IMG/VR virus record: IMGVR_UViG_3300025728_000005
Span: 1 to 48,063 of that record
Origin: a virus
DNA: 48,063 nt
Strand: one strand, 5' to 3'
Positions 40,107 to 47,362 of this stretch are shown here, in pieces; the stretch's first letter is position 1; the number at the start of each line of letters is the position of its first letter. The position numbers were made by a program, and so were the translations under genes. The notes beneath the pieces were generated by a model that saw only the letters and a list, made by a program, of their open reading frames with translations, was not told where the DNA came from and did no database searches.

Positions 40107-40912
40107 AGTTCACCATCACGATCAACCAACCAAAGGCTCTTGAGTGGGGTCTGAACTCGCAGCAGGCGCTTCTGTTCGCCTTCGTCTACGAGTGCCCAAG
40201 CTGGACCAATCCGGTAAAGACCGATGAGGGTATTTTCTTCGCGCTGAGCAAGGCCAAGATCGTTGAGGAATTGCCTCTACTGACCGATAAGCCGGACACC
40301 GCCTATCGTCTCCTGAAGGCTCTGGAACAGGCCGGACTGATCGACCTTTCCAGCACATCGAGAATCACTCTATTTCGCCTGACTGAGAAGGCGCGACAGT
40401 GGAACCAGAAGCTTGACGGGTCGGAAAAATATCCGACCCCGTCGGAAAACATTGAAAATAAAGAGGATTTGACCTCGGAAAAATATCCGACCCAGGTCGG
40501 AAAAATATCCGATCTGACCTCGGAAAAATATCCGACAAATAAGGATACCAATAATAAGGTAACCAGTAATAAGGATGGGGGCGCAGCTTCGCCGCGCAAG
40601 TCGACGAAGTTTGACCCGATCCCTGCCAAGCCCAAAAACGTATCCGCCGAGTCCTGGTCCGACTGGTGCCAACATCGCCGGGAGATCCGCAAGCCACTGA
40701 CCGCCAAGACCTGCGAACAACAGGCCAAGGCGCTGGAGGCTCACCCGACGCCTGACGTCGTGATCAACCTGTCGATCAGCAACGGCTGGACCGGCCTGTT
40801 CCCGGACAAGGTGCTGCCGACCACCAGCGTGGCATCACGGCACAATGGCTTCGCTGATCGCGACTACAGCGCCGGCCTGACTGCCCGTGAAGGGGGTGGC
40901 TATGCGTTCTGA
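40103..40912 (+). CDS. Replication initiator (lambda O-like) containing the origin
   Basis: This 269-residue protein has an N-terminal winged-helix domain (about 1-95: FALSKAKIVEELPLLTDKPDTAYRLLKALEQAGLIDL), a low-complexity middle with SEKYPT repeats produced by the iterons inside the gene, and a C-terminal domain (WSDWCQHRREIRKPLTAKT) for helicase loading. The middle encodes the origin, as in lambda O. The DnaC-like loader gene follows with an 11-base overlap. Confidence 0.85.
   Translation: MKFTITINQPKALEWGLNSQQALLFAFVYECPSWTNPVKTDEGIFFALSKAKIVEELPLLTDKPDTAYRLLKALEQAGLIDLSSTSRITLFRLTEKARQWNQKLDGSEKYPTPSENIENKEDLTSEKYPTQVGKISDLTSEKYPTNKDTNNKVTSNKDGGAASPRKSTKFDPIPAKPKNVSAESWSDWCQHRREIRKPLTAKTCEQQAKALEAHPTPDVVINLSISNGWTGLFPDKVLPTTSVASRHNGFADRDYSAGLTAREGGGYAF
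40421..40535. other. Iteron cluster, probable replication origin
   Basis: Four exact copies of TCGGAAAAATATCCGA, each a palindrome, lie at 40421-40436, 40475-40490, 40497-40512 and 40520-40535; a partial copy TCGGAAAAC is at 40442. Spacing of 21-23 bases puts them on one face of the helix, with a 33-base gap. An AT-rich stretch with three AATAAGG repeats (40537-40576) follows and could be the melting region. The layout copies lambda ori inside gene O. Confidence 0.8.
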
Positions 40913-41708
40913 AGTAGTCACCCTGCCGAAAGCCACCGACCCTGGTACGGTCACGCGGGAAGCGCTGTGCGATGACCACGGCCCGTTCACGCAGAAGACC
41001 ATCAAGATTCTGAACAGCACGTTCGAAACTGAGTGCCCGTCCTGCGTAACCATCCGAAAGGAGGCAGAGAAGGCTGCGGAAATCGCGCAGGCGGCGCTTG
41101 AGGCGAAAAACCGCATGGAGCGTAAGCTTGGAGCGGCATTGATCCCCAAGCGCTTCGCAGGCCGCACGCTGGACGGCTACACGGTCGAGAACGAGGACCA
41201 GAAGGAGGCACTGCGGATATGCCGCAAGTACGCCGCGGTATTCCCGGAGATCTACAAGGCCGGTCGCTGCCTGCTGCTGCTGGGCAAGCCCGGCACCGGC
41301 AAGACGCACCTGGCCGTCGGCATCGCCAACGAGATCATGCGCACATCGGCCTTCACCGCCGTGTACCGCACTGTCGGCTCGCTCCTACAGGCAATCCGGG
41401 GCTCCTACGACAAATCCGGCACGCAGAACGAAGCGCAGATCCTGGCCGGCATGATCGAACCGTCCCTGCTGATCCTCGACGAGATCGGCGTCAGCAAGGA
41501 GAAGCCGAGCGACTTCGAGCTGACCACCCTGTTCGCTGTGATCAACGGTCGGTACGAGCAGCAACGTCCGACGGTGATCATCAGCAACCTGGATGCCGAG
41601 CATTTGCCGATGGCTATGGGTGACCGGTGCGTCGACCGTCTTCGGGAGGGTGGCGGAATCGCCGTAAAATTCGATTGGGAATCACAGCGCGGGAAGGAGT
41701 TCTTTTGA
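40902..41708 (+). CDS. DnaC-like helicase loader (AAA+ ATPase)
   Basis: This 268-residue protein starts at ATG 40902 behind AGGGGGTGG; an in-frame GTG at 40887 is less likely. The N-terminal part has CDDHGPF...CPSC, a four-ligand zinc motif; Walker A is GKPGTGKTH at 128-136, Walker B LLILDEIG at 189-196. It loads host DnaB helicase at the phage origin together with the initiator. Confidence 0.9.
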   Translation: MRSEVVTLPKATDPGTVTREALCDDHGPFTQKTIKILNSTFETECPSCVTIRKEAEKAAEIAQAALEAKNRMERKLGAALIPKRFAGRTLDGYTVENEDQKEALRICRKYAAVFPEIYKAGRCLLLLGKPGTGKTHLAVGIANEIMRTSAFTAVYRTVGSLLQAIRGSYDKSGTQNEAQILAGMIEPSLLILDEIGVSKEKPSDFELTTLFAVINGRYEQQRPTVIISNLDAEHLPMAMGDRCVDRLREGGGIAVKFDWESQRGKEFF

Positions 41709-41977
41709 TGACTACAAAAATTCGTGAATGCGTGGCCCGGGCGATCTGGAATATCCGCCGCGAGGAAGAAGACCGCTGCGACATGGAGCTTGAGGATATG
41801 GGGCTCGATCATTCCGTGTGGGCTGAAGCCGACGCCGCTATCAAGGCCATGGTGATCAAACTCCCAGAGAAATGCGAATACGCAGACTCCCAGAGCGACT
41901 ATGCAAAAGGCCATCGTCAAGGAAAGCGTGATGTTGTTGATTGCATCGAAGCCGCCGGCGCGAAGGTGGCCCCATGA
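41708..41977 (+). CDS. Small hypothetical protein
   Basis: This 89-residue protein starts at ATG 41708, overlapping the loader stop by one base, with AAGGAG upstream. It is helical and charged (RECVARAIWNIRREEEDRCDME; YAKGHRQGKRDVVDCIEAAG). Unknown function. Confidence 0.65.
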   Translation: MTTKIRECVARAIWNIRREEEDRCDMELEDMGLDHSVWAEADAAIKAMVIKLPEKCEYADSQSDYAKGHRQGKRDVVDCIEAAGAKVAP

Positions 41978-42123
41978 ACCTCCTAGTCATGTCCAGCACT
42001 GGCCGCATGCAGTCCTCGTGGCTAAAGGTCAACCTGATCCGTATCGGCTTGTGGCGCCCGCAGATCTGCGATGACGCTACGTCGGATGGTCCGCACTGCA
42101 AGATTCGCTGGGGGATGAAGTGA
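41974..42123 (+). CDS. Small hypothetical protein
   Basis: This 49-residue protein starts in an ATGA overlap. NLLVMSSTGRMQSSWLKVN, then RIGLWRPQICDDATSDG and a Cys/Trp end. Unknown function; support comes from coupled start and stop. Confidence 0.55.
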   Translation: MNLLVMSSTGRMQSSWLKVNLIRIGLWRPQICDDATSDGPHCKIRWGMK

Positions 42124-42491
42124 TGGAAGATCGTGAATTGTTGGAACTGGCGGCGAAGGCTGCTGGGTATGAGCTGCACGACCACACAATATTGGGCGAC
42201 GGCGTTTGGCTCTACGGTGAAGGAGAGTCGAAGTCGGAGGACGGACGAACCATATTCTTCTGGTCTCCGCTGGCCGATGACGGTGATGCGCTTCGGCTAT
42301 CTCGGTCCTTGAGCATTGATATCCACTACCTTGTCGATGTATCGCCGGCATACATGCCTTGTGCTGTAAAGGCCAGCCACTGGCAAGGTGCGTGGATGAT
42401 CGCTGAAGACATTGTCGGATCGTTCGACGGCAGCCACCTGCGTCTTGCAATAGTTGGAGTGGCAGCGCAAATAGGGGCGGCCAAGCCATGA
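42123..42491 (+). CDS. Hypothetical protein
   Basis: This 122-residue protein begins EDRELLELAAKAAGYEL, followed by WSPLADDGDALRLSRSL, a pattern I recognise from Pseudomonas phage hypothetical proteins of the DUF2591-neighbour kind. Function unknown. Overlaps the previous stop by one base and the next start by four. Confidence 0.66.
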   Translation: MEDRELLELAAKAAGYELHDHTILGDGVWLYGEGESKSEDGRTIFFWSPLADDGDALRLSRSLSIDIHYLVDVSPAYMPCAVKASHWQGAWMIAEDIVGSFDGSHLRLAIVGVAAQIGAAKP

Positions 42492-42664
42492 CCCCTCCCC
42501 AAGCAATGCAGGTCGCCCGCCTCCAGTCCCAAGGCTTCGCGCTGACCCAGGAACTCAAGGACGCCGTGAGGATGGTTCGCGGGGCTGACATCCGCATCGT
42601 GTTTGCCGATGGGACGATGAAACGCGGCCATCATGAGAGCAGGCCGCACAAGGAGAAGGTGTGA
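42488..42664 (+). CDS. Small hypothetical protein
   Basis: This 58-residue protein starts in an ATGA overlap at 42488 and stops at 42662-42664. It has a helical part (AMQVARLQSQGFALTQELKDAVR) and a basic end. Its 3' end holds the AAGGAG ribosome site of the next gene. Unknown function. Confidence 0.6.
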   Translation: MTPPQAMQVARLQSQGFALTQELKDAVRMVRGADIRIVFADGTMKRGHHESRPHKEKV

Positions 42665-43149
42665 TGGGCAAAACATTCGCTGAAAACCTGATTTTGGCTA
42701 GATCCAAGACCGGCATGACACAAAAAGAACTGGCGCGGAAAAGCGGCTTGAGTACTCAGCAGTTAGCTGGGTATGAAGTTGGTGACTCCGGATCAATATC
42801 AAGTCCACCCCTAACGCACGTGATCAAATTGGCAAGCGTTCTCGGAATTAGCATCGATGATCTGGTTCCCATTCATAAATTCAATGCTGAACCATCTCTG
42901 GCGAACCTGATCGCCGAGATTGACCGCCTGAAGTCCGACCTGCGCGAGTCAGAGGATCTGGTTGAGCATCTGCAGGACAAGCGGACCGAGCTGCAGCGTG
43001 AGGTTGAGACGCTGCGCAAGGACGCCGAGCGCTATCGGTGGCTGCGTCAAGATGATCTCGTGCAATTCCAGATCAGCAAGACTCACAGCGAAGAGGCCAT
43101 GGATCGAGCGATTGATGCGGCCATGGACAAGGAGCCCGACAATGGCTGA
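42664..43149 (+). CDS. XRE-type HTH protein with coiled coil
   Basis: This 161-residue protein has an N-terminal XRE/Cro helix-turn-helix (about 1-75: ENLILARSKTGMTQKELARKSGLSTQQLAGYE), followed by a coiled coil (LIAEIDRLKSDLRESEDLVEH) and a short basic end. No peptidase domain is present, so it is not a LexA-type CI repressor. It may be a regulator of middle genes and another candidate for the operator binder. Confidence 0.75.
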   Translation: MGKTFAENLILARSKTGMTQKELARKSGLSTQQLAGYEVGDSGSISSPPLTHVIKLASVLGISIDDLVPIHKFNAEPSLANLIAEIDRLKSDLRESEDLVEHLQDKRTELQREVETLRKDAERYRWLRQDDLVQFQISKTHSEEAMDRAIDAAMDKEPDNG

Positions 43150-43540
43150 CTTCGCACTGAAAAACGCCACCGACCTGAACCGGCTCTGCGGCATCCTGCA
43201 TGCGACGGACCTGACCAAGCCCAAGGTCGTCACGATCAAGGACGAGAAGCGCGCCGACGTGGCCAATCGCAAGATGTGGGCAATGCTGCGCGACGTGGCC
43301 AATCAGGTCGAGTGGTACGGCCAGAAGCTGTCGGATGAGGACTGGAAGCACATTTTCAGCGCGTCCGTGGAGAAGCAGAGGGCAGTGCCGGGGCTGGACG
43401 GCGGGTTCGTCGTCATGGGCATTTCAACCCGCAAGCAGTCGGCCAAATGGTTCAGCGATCTGTTCGAGGTGATGCACGCCTTCGGGGCTGAGCGGGGCGT
43501 GCGCTGGACTGAGCCAGACCGATGGGGAGGCAGGTACTAA
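43142..43540 (+). CDS. ninB: NinB recombination protein
   Basis: This 132-residue protein matches NinB (lambda Orf-like), which helps recombination by acting with SSB-coated DNA. The family stretch RKMWAMLRDVANQVEWYGQKLSDEDWKHIFSA is clear, as is STRKQSAKWFSDLFEVMHAFGAE. ATG 43142 overlaps the preceding gene by eight bases. Confidence 0.88.
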   Translation: MADFALKNATDLNRLCGILHATDLTKPKVVTIKDEKRADVANRKMWAMLRDVANQVEWYGQKLSDEDWKHIFSASVEKQRAVPGLDGGFVVMGISTRKQSAKWFSDLFEVMHAFGAERGVRWTEPDRWGGRY

Positions 43541-43565
43541 AATAGTTACCAATCGGCAAAAAATA

Positions 43566-43583
43566 AGTCCATAACCAAGGACT
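43566..43583. promoter_or_regulatory. Operator site 6 (before the gene at 43584)
   Basis: AGTCCATAACCAAGGACT has both arms perfect and ends directly at the ATG of the next gene; AAGGA of the right arm also serves as its ribosome site. A regulator here could start or stop a middle transcript. Confidence 0.68.
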
Positions 43584-43961
43584 ATGCGCTATAATCGCCT
43601 GACTGAAACGGACGTGAGGCAGGCGGTTATGGGCACCTTCTACATTCGATGGGCAGCATCTACATTTTTCGGAACCCTCTATCAGGAAAAGTACTGCCCT
43701 GAGTGGGATGACGCCGTTAATCGCTTGATCGACAAGCATTGGTCAGACGCCAAGCTTGACGATTACACGGTAACTTTAGGTGGTGTCGAGATATGGATAT
43801 CGAACGCCTTTTACTCGTACGGCTACCACTGGCGTATGCACGCTGATCCGCAGTTTCGTCCATCTGTTCGGATAATGGGTCGGCTCGACTCTCTGGTGCG
43901 ACATATCAAGGCAAAGCGGCATGACAAATATGTCGAGGCGATGCGGAATATTTGCCCATGA
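43584..43961 (+). CDS. Hypothetical protein
   Basis: This 125-residue protein is rich in aromatic residues (FYIRWAASTFFGTLYQEKYCPEW; VEIWISNAFYSYGYHWRMH), with a basic end. No family recognised. It starts right after operator 6, so its expression may be separately controlled. Confidence 0.66.
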   Translation: MRYNRLTETDVRQAVMGTFYIRWAASTFFGTLYQEKYCPEWDDAVNRLIDKHWSDAKLDDYTVTLGGVEIWISNAFYSYGYHWRMHADPQFRPSVRIMGRLDSLVRHIKAKRHDKYVEAMRNICP

Positions 43962-44263
43962 GTCGCCAAACCAAAGTCACCAAAGCCGCCCGAGGCCGCG
44001 ACTGTACGGTTAGGCTCCCAGGCTGTCCCAACGACACGGAAACGACCGTGCTCGCCCATTACCGACTCGCCGGCACCTGCGGGATGGGGATCAAGCCAAA
44101 CAACCTGCAGGGCGCATGGGCGGATGACTTCTGTCACTCCTGCATCGATGGTCGCATAAAGCACCCGGACGGCCTGACCCACGAAGAAATGCGCCTGTAT
44201 CACGCCGAGGGCGTTTTCCGCACCATCGACACGCTGATCAACGAAGGGGTGATTTCCGTATGA
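43958..44263 (+). CDS. YbcO-like nuclease (DUF1364)
   Basis: This 101-residue protein starts at ATG 43958 (ATGA overlap). RGRDCTVRLPGCPNDTETTVLAHYRL, then GIKPNNLQGAWADDFCHSCIDGR match the DUF1364/YbcO family, a small HNH-like nuclease of phage nin regions with Cys/His metal ligands. Likely cuts recombination or replication intermediates. Confidence 0.8.
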   Translation: MSRQTKVTKAARGRDCTVRLPGCPNDTETTVLAHYRLAGTCGMGIKPNNLQGAWADDFCHSCIDGRIKHPDGLTHEEMRLYHAEGVFRTIDTLINEGVISV

Positions 44264-44562
44264 GCCATAACTTCAAGGCTGGCGATCTGGCGCTAATCAT
44301 CAATGACAACCGTTTCTCAGAGAACATCGGTCGTTGCGTCGAGCTGAGGTTTCTAGTTGCTCAGGACGAGATATACATCTCTCAAGAAACAGGCAGCTTC
44401 ATCAAGAACACAAGTGGAAGCCCGGTATGGATTGTCGAGGGGAAAGGACTTCGAAGCGATGTCTTTAAGAATGGATGGTGCCAAAAGGCGCCGCACAATC
44501 TGATCCCACTGAAAGGCGATTTCGAGCCGGTCCAGCAGAAGGATCGCGAGGTAGTCGCATGA
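44260..44562 (+). CDS. Hypothetical protein
   Basis: This 100-residue protein starts FKAGDLALIINDNRFSENIGRCVEL, a beta-rich SH3-like outline, and ends in a charged tail. Proteins with this look are frequent in Pseudomonas phage nin-like regions. Unknown function; four-base overlaps on both sides. Confidence 0.65.
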   Translation: MSHNFKAGDLALIINDNRFSENIGRCVELRFLVAQDEIYISQETGSFIKNTSGSPVWIVEGKGLRSDVFKNGWCQKAPHNLIPLKGDFEPVQQKDREVVA

Positions 44563-44639
44563 CCGCCATCGCCGTACTCACCATCGCCTGGTTCTGCCTT
44601 CAGGGCCATGCCATCAACTGGTGGAGAAGCCGCACATGA
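44559..44639 (+). CDS. Very small membrane peptide
   Basis: This 26-residue frame begins in an ATGA overlap at 44559 and itself overlaps the next start. It consists almost wholly of one hydrophobic helix (TAIAVLTIAWFCLQGHAI) and a basic end. Perfect coupling to both neighbours supports it. Confidence 0.5.
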   Translation: MTAIAVLTIAWFCLQGHAINWWRSRT

Positions 44640-44827
44640 GCTTTGAACAGGCTGTCAGTGATTTCACCTGCCTCCAGATCTTGCGCGAGCGCATTCAGAG
44701 CGACACGGCCAATGCGGGCTGGTACATGCACTGCGCGTACAAATTAGGCAAAGGTTGTTCGGTGGATGAGGCGCTTGAGCTCCCGCCAAAGCCCACCAAG
44801 CCGACCCTGACGGTGGTGAGATCATGA
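44636..44827 (+). CDS. Small hypothetical protein
   Basis: This 63-residue protein starts at ATG 44636. It is helical (FEQAVSDFTCLQILRERIQSD), followed by YKLGKGCSVDEALELPPKP. Four-base overlaps on both sides. Unknown function. Confidence 0.6.
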   Translation: MSFEQAVSDFTCLQILRERIQSDTANAGWYMHCAYKLGKGCSVDEALELPPKPTKPTLTVVRS

Positions 44828-44982
44828 AGAAGCCCTGCCCGATCAACGCCAACCACGACACCAGCGCCTTCAGCACCTATCAGGATCTGTGGTGCCACGA
44901 CTGCCGACAATTCCACCCTTGGCCGCTGAAGCCTGATCAGCGGCCGCTGCATTCCAATAATCGAGACAAGCGGAGTAAGTGA
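44824..44982 (+). CDS. Small Cys/His protein
   Basis: This 52-residue protein (ATG 44824, stop 44980-44982) has CPINANHD and WCHDCRQFHPW, ligands for a zinc ion, and a basic end. Unknown function; translation coupled to both neighbours. Confidence 0.58.
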   Translation: MKKPCPINANHDTSAFSTYQDLWCHDCRQFHPWPLKPDQRPLHSNNRDKRSK

Positions 44983-45548
44983 TGATGGATACGACTGAGC
45001 TGAAGAAGGCCGCAGAGGCCGCAACGCCTGGGCCGTGGGAGTGTTCCGACAAGCATGATGGTCGGTTCTGGCATATCCATAGCGGAAATCAAGCAATTGG
45101 CAGTACCCATGCCGCCGGAAAGCAATCCGGTTACGCGAATCTGTTTGAGGCGAATGCGAAATTCATTGCCGCCGCCAACCCTGCCGCCGTTCTGGCCCTG
45201 ATCGCCGAGAATGATCGACTCAAGCGCGAAGAAAAGAACGATAAGATCGCCTATAAGGCGGCAATTGAGCGCCAAGAAGAACTACGGATCGAGCGCGACC
45301 AGCTCAAGGATGAGGTCGCCATAGGTGACAGAATCATCACCGAGCGCGATCGCCTGCTGGCAGCGATTCCAGAGTGCGGCCCCCATGGTCAGTGCGTACC
45401 GCATGCGATTGAGTGGGTTGAGCGGATGAAGGACGAGAACGAAGCGCTGCGTAAGGCGCTGACCACCATTCGCGAGGAATCGCACGACATCGGCGCCTGT
45501 GAGTGCGCAGCGGATGCCTTGGTAGATTCGCGGAAGGTGAACCCATGA
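44982..45548 (+). CDS. Ead/Ea22-like protein
   Basis: This 188-residue protein starts at ATG 44982 (or 44985). Its beginning, LKKAAEAATPGPWECSD, and the FEANAKFIAAANPAAVLALIAENDRL region are typical of the Ead/Ea22-like family of phage accessory proteins, here with a long coiled coil. Function unknown, non-essential in lambdoid phages. Confidence 0.8.
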   Translation: MMDTTELKKAAEAATPGPWECSDKHDGRFWHIHSGNQAIGSTHAAGKQSGYANLFEANAKFIAAANPAAVLALIAENDRLKREEKNDKIAYKAAIERQEELRIERDQLKDEVAIGDRIITERDRLLAAIPECGPHGQCVPHAIEWVERMKDENEALRKALTTIREESHDIGACECAADALVDSRKVNP

Positions 45549-45766
45549 CCGGCTACCTCATCAAGAACACCCCACACCAAACCAACCGGTTCCACGTCTA
45601 CCGTCCAGGCGAGCAAGCTCCCTCGTTCATGGTGCCGACCGTAGTCGAAGCGCTCGACCTGGTGGCGCTAGACAAGGCTCAGCCAGTCGAGCCGGTGGTC
45701 TGCCATAGCCCGCTGAATCGCTGCTTTGAGTGCCAATCGGGGGATTGCCCATGTCTGCCGCTGTGA
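45545..45766 (+). CDS. Small hypothetical protein
   Basis: This 73-residue protein starts at ATG 45545. It opens TGYLIKNTPHQTNRFHVYRPG and ends with CFECQSGDCPCLP, a Cys cluster possibly binding metal. It overlaps the VRR-NUC gene by 16 bases. Unknown function. Confidence 0.62.
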   Translation: MTGYLIKNTPHQTNRFHVYRPGEQAPSFMVPTVVEALDLVALDKAQPVEPVVCHSPLNRCFECQSGDCPCLPL

Positions 45767-46179
45767 CCGCAAGAAAGCCTAAGGCGATCGCCCTGCCGGT
45801 GCCGACGGAGCATGTTGAACAGGTGAAAGTTGTTACGTGGTTCCGCCTGCAATACCCGGCGATCAAGGAACTGCTGATCGCAATCCCGAATGGCGCACAT
45901 CTGGCCGGGACGCCGATCCAGCGAGCCAAGAAGATTCAGCGCATGAAGGCCGAAGGGTTCACCACTGGGGTGGCGGACCTGTTCCTGATGAAGCCGTCTT
46001 TCGGGTATTCCGGCCTATGGATCGAAATGAAGCGACTCAAGTATTCGCCATCCGACGTGAGCGACGACCAGAAGGCGTTCCAGGTGAGAGCGCTGGATAA
46101 CGGGTATCAGGCAGTGGTGTGCGGCGGCTTCGAGGCTGCGCGGGAAGCGATCAAGGCATATTTGCAGGGGGTGGTATGA
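45751..46179 (+). CDS. VRR-NUC domain nuclease
   Basis: This 142-residue protein starts at ATG 45751 behind GGGGGA. It carries the VRR-NUC (PD-D/ExK) core: EQVKVVTWFRLQYPAIKELLIAIPNG, TTGVADLFLMKP (catalytic Asp) and LWIEMK (Glu-X-Lys), with SDDQKAF downstream. Phage members cut branched DNA such as Holliday junctions, useful before packaging. Confidence 0.87.
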   Translation: MSAAVTARKPKAIALPVPTEHVEQVKVVTWFRLQYPAIKELLIAIPNGAHLAGTPIQRAKKIQRMKAEGFTTGVADLFLMKPSFGYSGLWIEMKRLKYSPSDVSDDQKAFQVRALDNGYQAVVCGGFEAAREAIKAYLQGVV

Positions 46180-46385
46180 GCAAGTGGGTGGCGCGGGTCC
46201 GCTGCAAATGCGGTCATGCATATTCAGGGGAAATATTCAGTGCATCTGACTTTCGGATAATCCAAGTATGCCCAACCTGCGGGAGCAAGGAGGAATGGCG
46301 CGACACGGTAGAGCGCTGGGTATCAACCTCGAGGTGGAATAGTCCGCGCACATGGGGTACTGGCTATTGGGAGGTTAAGGCATGA
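46176..46385 (+). CDS. Zinc-ribbon protein
   Basis: This 69-residue protein has RCKCGHAYSG and VCPTCGSKEEW, a C-x-C...C-x2-C zinc ribbon, then a Trp-rich end. ATGA overlap with the nuclease. May bind nucleic acid or RNA polymerase; function unknown. Confidence 0.65.
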   Translation: MSKWVARVRCKCGHAYSGEIFSASDFRIIQVCPTCGSKEEWRDTVERWVSTSRWNSPRTWGTGYWEVKA

Positions 46386-46921
46386 AATATCTAAACATCG
46401 TCACAGCAGTGGTCCGGGCACTATCGACCGACAACATGGGCGGCGGCATGAACTTCGAGCCTCGGGTGCAGGACACCAAGCTCAAGGGGGAGATCACTGG
46501 CAAGGATGACCAGCTGCTGCACGACAGCATGATCCGGGCTCGCCTGCATGCCACGCTGGCCCCGGAACACTGGGAGATCCTGAAGGCCAAGTTCTCACCG
46601 GACCTGAACCATAAGCGCGAATCCATTCGGGCGGTGCGTACCCGAGTGAAGACGCCTGCGCCGGAACGGTTCAGGGATGCCGCGGTGCTGACCTGGGCCA
46701 TGCCGAAACTGCCGGGGAAGGATGGGAAGCGCTCAGCTACCACGCTGCCGGCCGAATGGTACGAAACTGATCGCTGGTGTGACGATCCTGTGCCAGAGAG
46801 AACCAAGCAGCGCTGGAGGCGTGACATTTCCATCGGGTTGGAGGCGGAAGTGAACAAGGCGCTAGCCATTGCTCAGGAAGCGCTGGAGCCGCTGGGAATC
46901 TTCCGCGAACAGGTAGCGTGA
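46382..46921 (+). CDS. Last early gene, possible late-transcription regulator
   Basis: This 179-residue protein has no family I can name with certainty. Mostly helical, basic in the middle (FSPDLNHKRESIRAVRTRVK), with WYETDRWCDDPVPERTKQRWRRDI near the end, which looks like a helix-turn-helix. It is the final gene of the rightward early operon, next to the late promoter, leader and terminator: the place of Q in lambda. A late antiterminator or activator role is inferred from place only. Confidence 0.6.
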   Translation: MKYLNIVTAVVRALSTDNMGGGMNFEPRVQDTKLKGEITGKDDQLLHDSMIRARLHATLAPEHWEILKAKFSPDLNHKRESIRAVRTRVKTPAPERFRDAAVLTWAMPKLPGKDGKRSATTLPAEWYETDRWCDDPVPERTKQRWRRDISIGLEAEVNKALAIAQEALEPLGIFREQVA

Positions 46922-46982
46922 TAAATATATTTGCTGGCCCATTGCCAAGACTGGCGCTGTGGCGTATCGTATTGTCATCCTG

Positions 46983-47012
46983 TTGCAATTGCGTTCAGGG
47001 CTTGAATATATA
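46983..47012 (+). promoter_or_regulatory. Probable late promoter
   Basis: TTGCAA (46983-46988), 18 bases, then TATATA (47007-47012). Transcription would start near 47019, inside operator 7. This is the only clear promoter before the lysis and structural genes. Confidence 0.65.
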
Positions 47013-47013
47013 G

Positions 47014-47031
47014 AGTCCATGATTAAGGACT
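47014..47031. promoter_or_regulatory. Operator site 7 (late promoter)
   Basis: AGTCCATGATTAAGGACT has both arms perfect. It begins one base after the -10, exactly as at the phaZ promoter, so a bound protein would cover the transcription start. Confidence 0.75.
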
Positions 47032-47035
47032 GCGA

Positions 47036-47205
47036 GTTTCAACCAGCGGCCAGAGTTGCCCGACTAGTTCCCTCCTTCGAGTCGGGGTATCTGGATACGG
47101 TTTAGCCGGTTAGTACCGTAACATCGCAAAACACCGGCAGCCTGCGAGCCCTACTAACGCTTACTCAGGGGGTTGTGCAGGCGGGCAGACTGGGAAGACA
47201 GTCAT
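47036..47205 (+). ncRNA. Structured leader RNA with predicted pseudoknot
   Basis: Downstream of the late promoter, four stem-loops follow each other: 47059-47065/47080-47086 within 47050-47054/47090-47094; 47096-47101/47115-47120; 47141-47145/47177-47181 with inner 47149-47152/47167-47170; and 47188-47192/47199-47203. The loop of the second stem contains GCCGGT (47105-47110), which can pair with ACCGGC (47133-47138), an H-type pseudoknot. No convincing gene lies here (one 32-codon frame at 47204 runs into the tRNA). It may be an antitermination element, a regulatory RNA or a tRNA leader. Confidence 0.58.
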
Positions 47206-47280
47206 GAATCAACCAGCGCCAAGACGCATGACGAGGACAGAAAGTCCGCCATGCCATCCCGCACATGCGGAACTAATTCT

Positions 47281-47357
47281 GGCGAGTTCCACTGTCTGGT
47301 GATGTGGCAAGGCTCATAACCTTGATCAGGTCGGTTCGATCCCGACACTCGCTACCA
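47281..47357 (+). tRNA. tRNA with anticodon CAU (Met, or Ile2)
   Basis: A full 77-nt cloverleaf with encoded CCA: acceptor GGCGAGT/ACTCGCT (first pair G-U), a D-arm with loop GG, anticodon stem CAAGG/CCTTG, loop CTCATAA with CAT at 47315-47317, variable region ATCAG, and T-arm GTCGG-TTCGATC-CCGAC, then A and CCA. CAU may be elongator Met or, if lysidine-modified, Ile for AUA codons. It is transcribed from the late promoter just before a terminator. Confidence 0.9.
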
Positions 47358-47362
47358 ATTTC

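Noticed and set aside
43591-43596. Perfect TATAAT as a -10 promoter element
   Set aside because: It lies inside the start of the gene at 43584 and no -35 is present at the right distance.
47204-47302. 32-codon frame starting in the leader RNA
   Set aside because: It runs into the tRNA gene, so it is unlikely to be a real coding region, although GGGAAG lies upstream.
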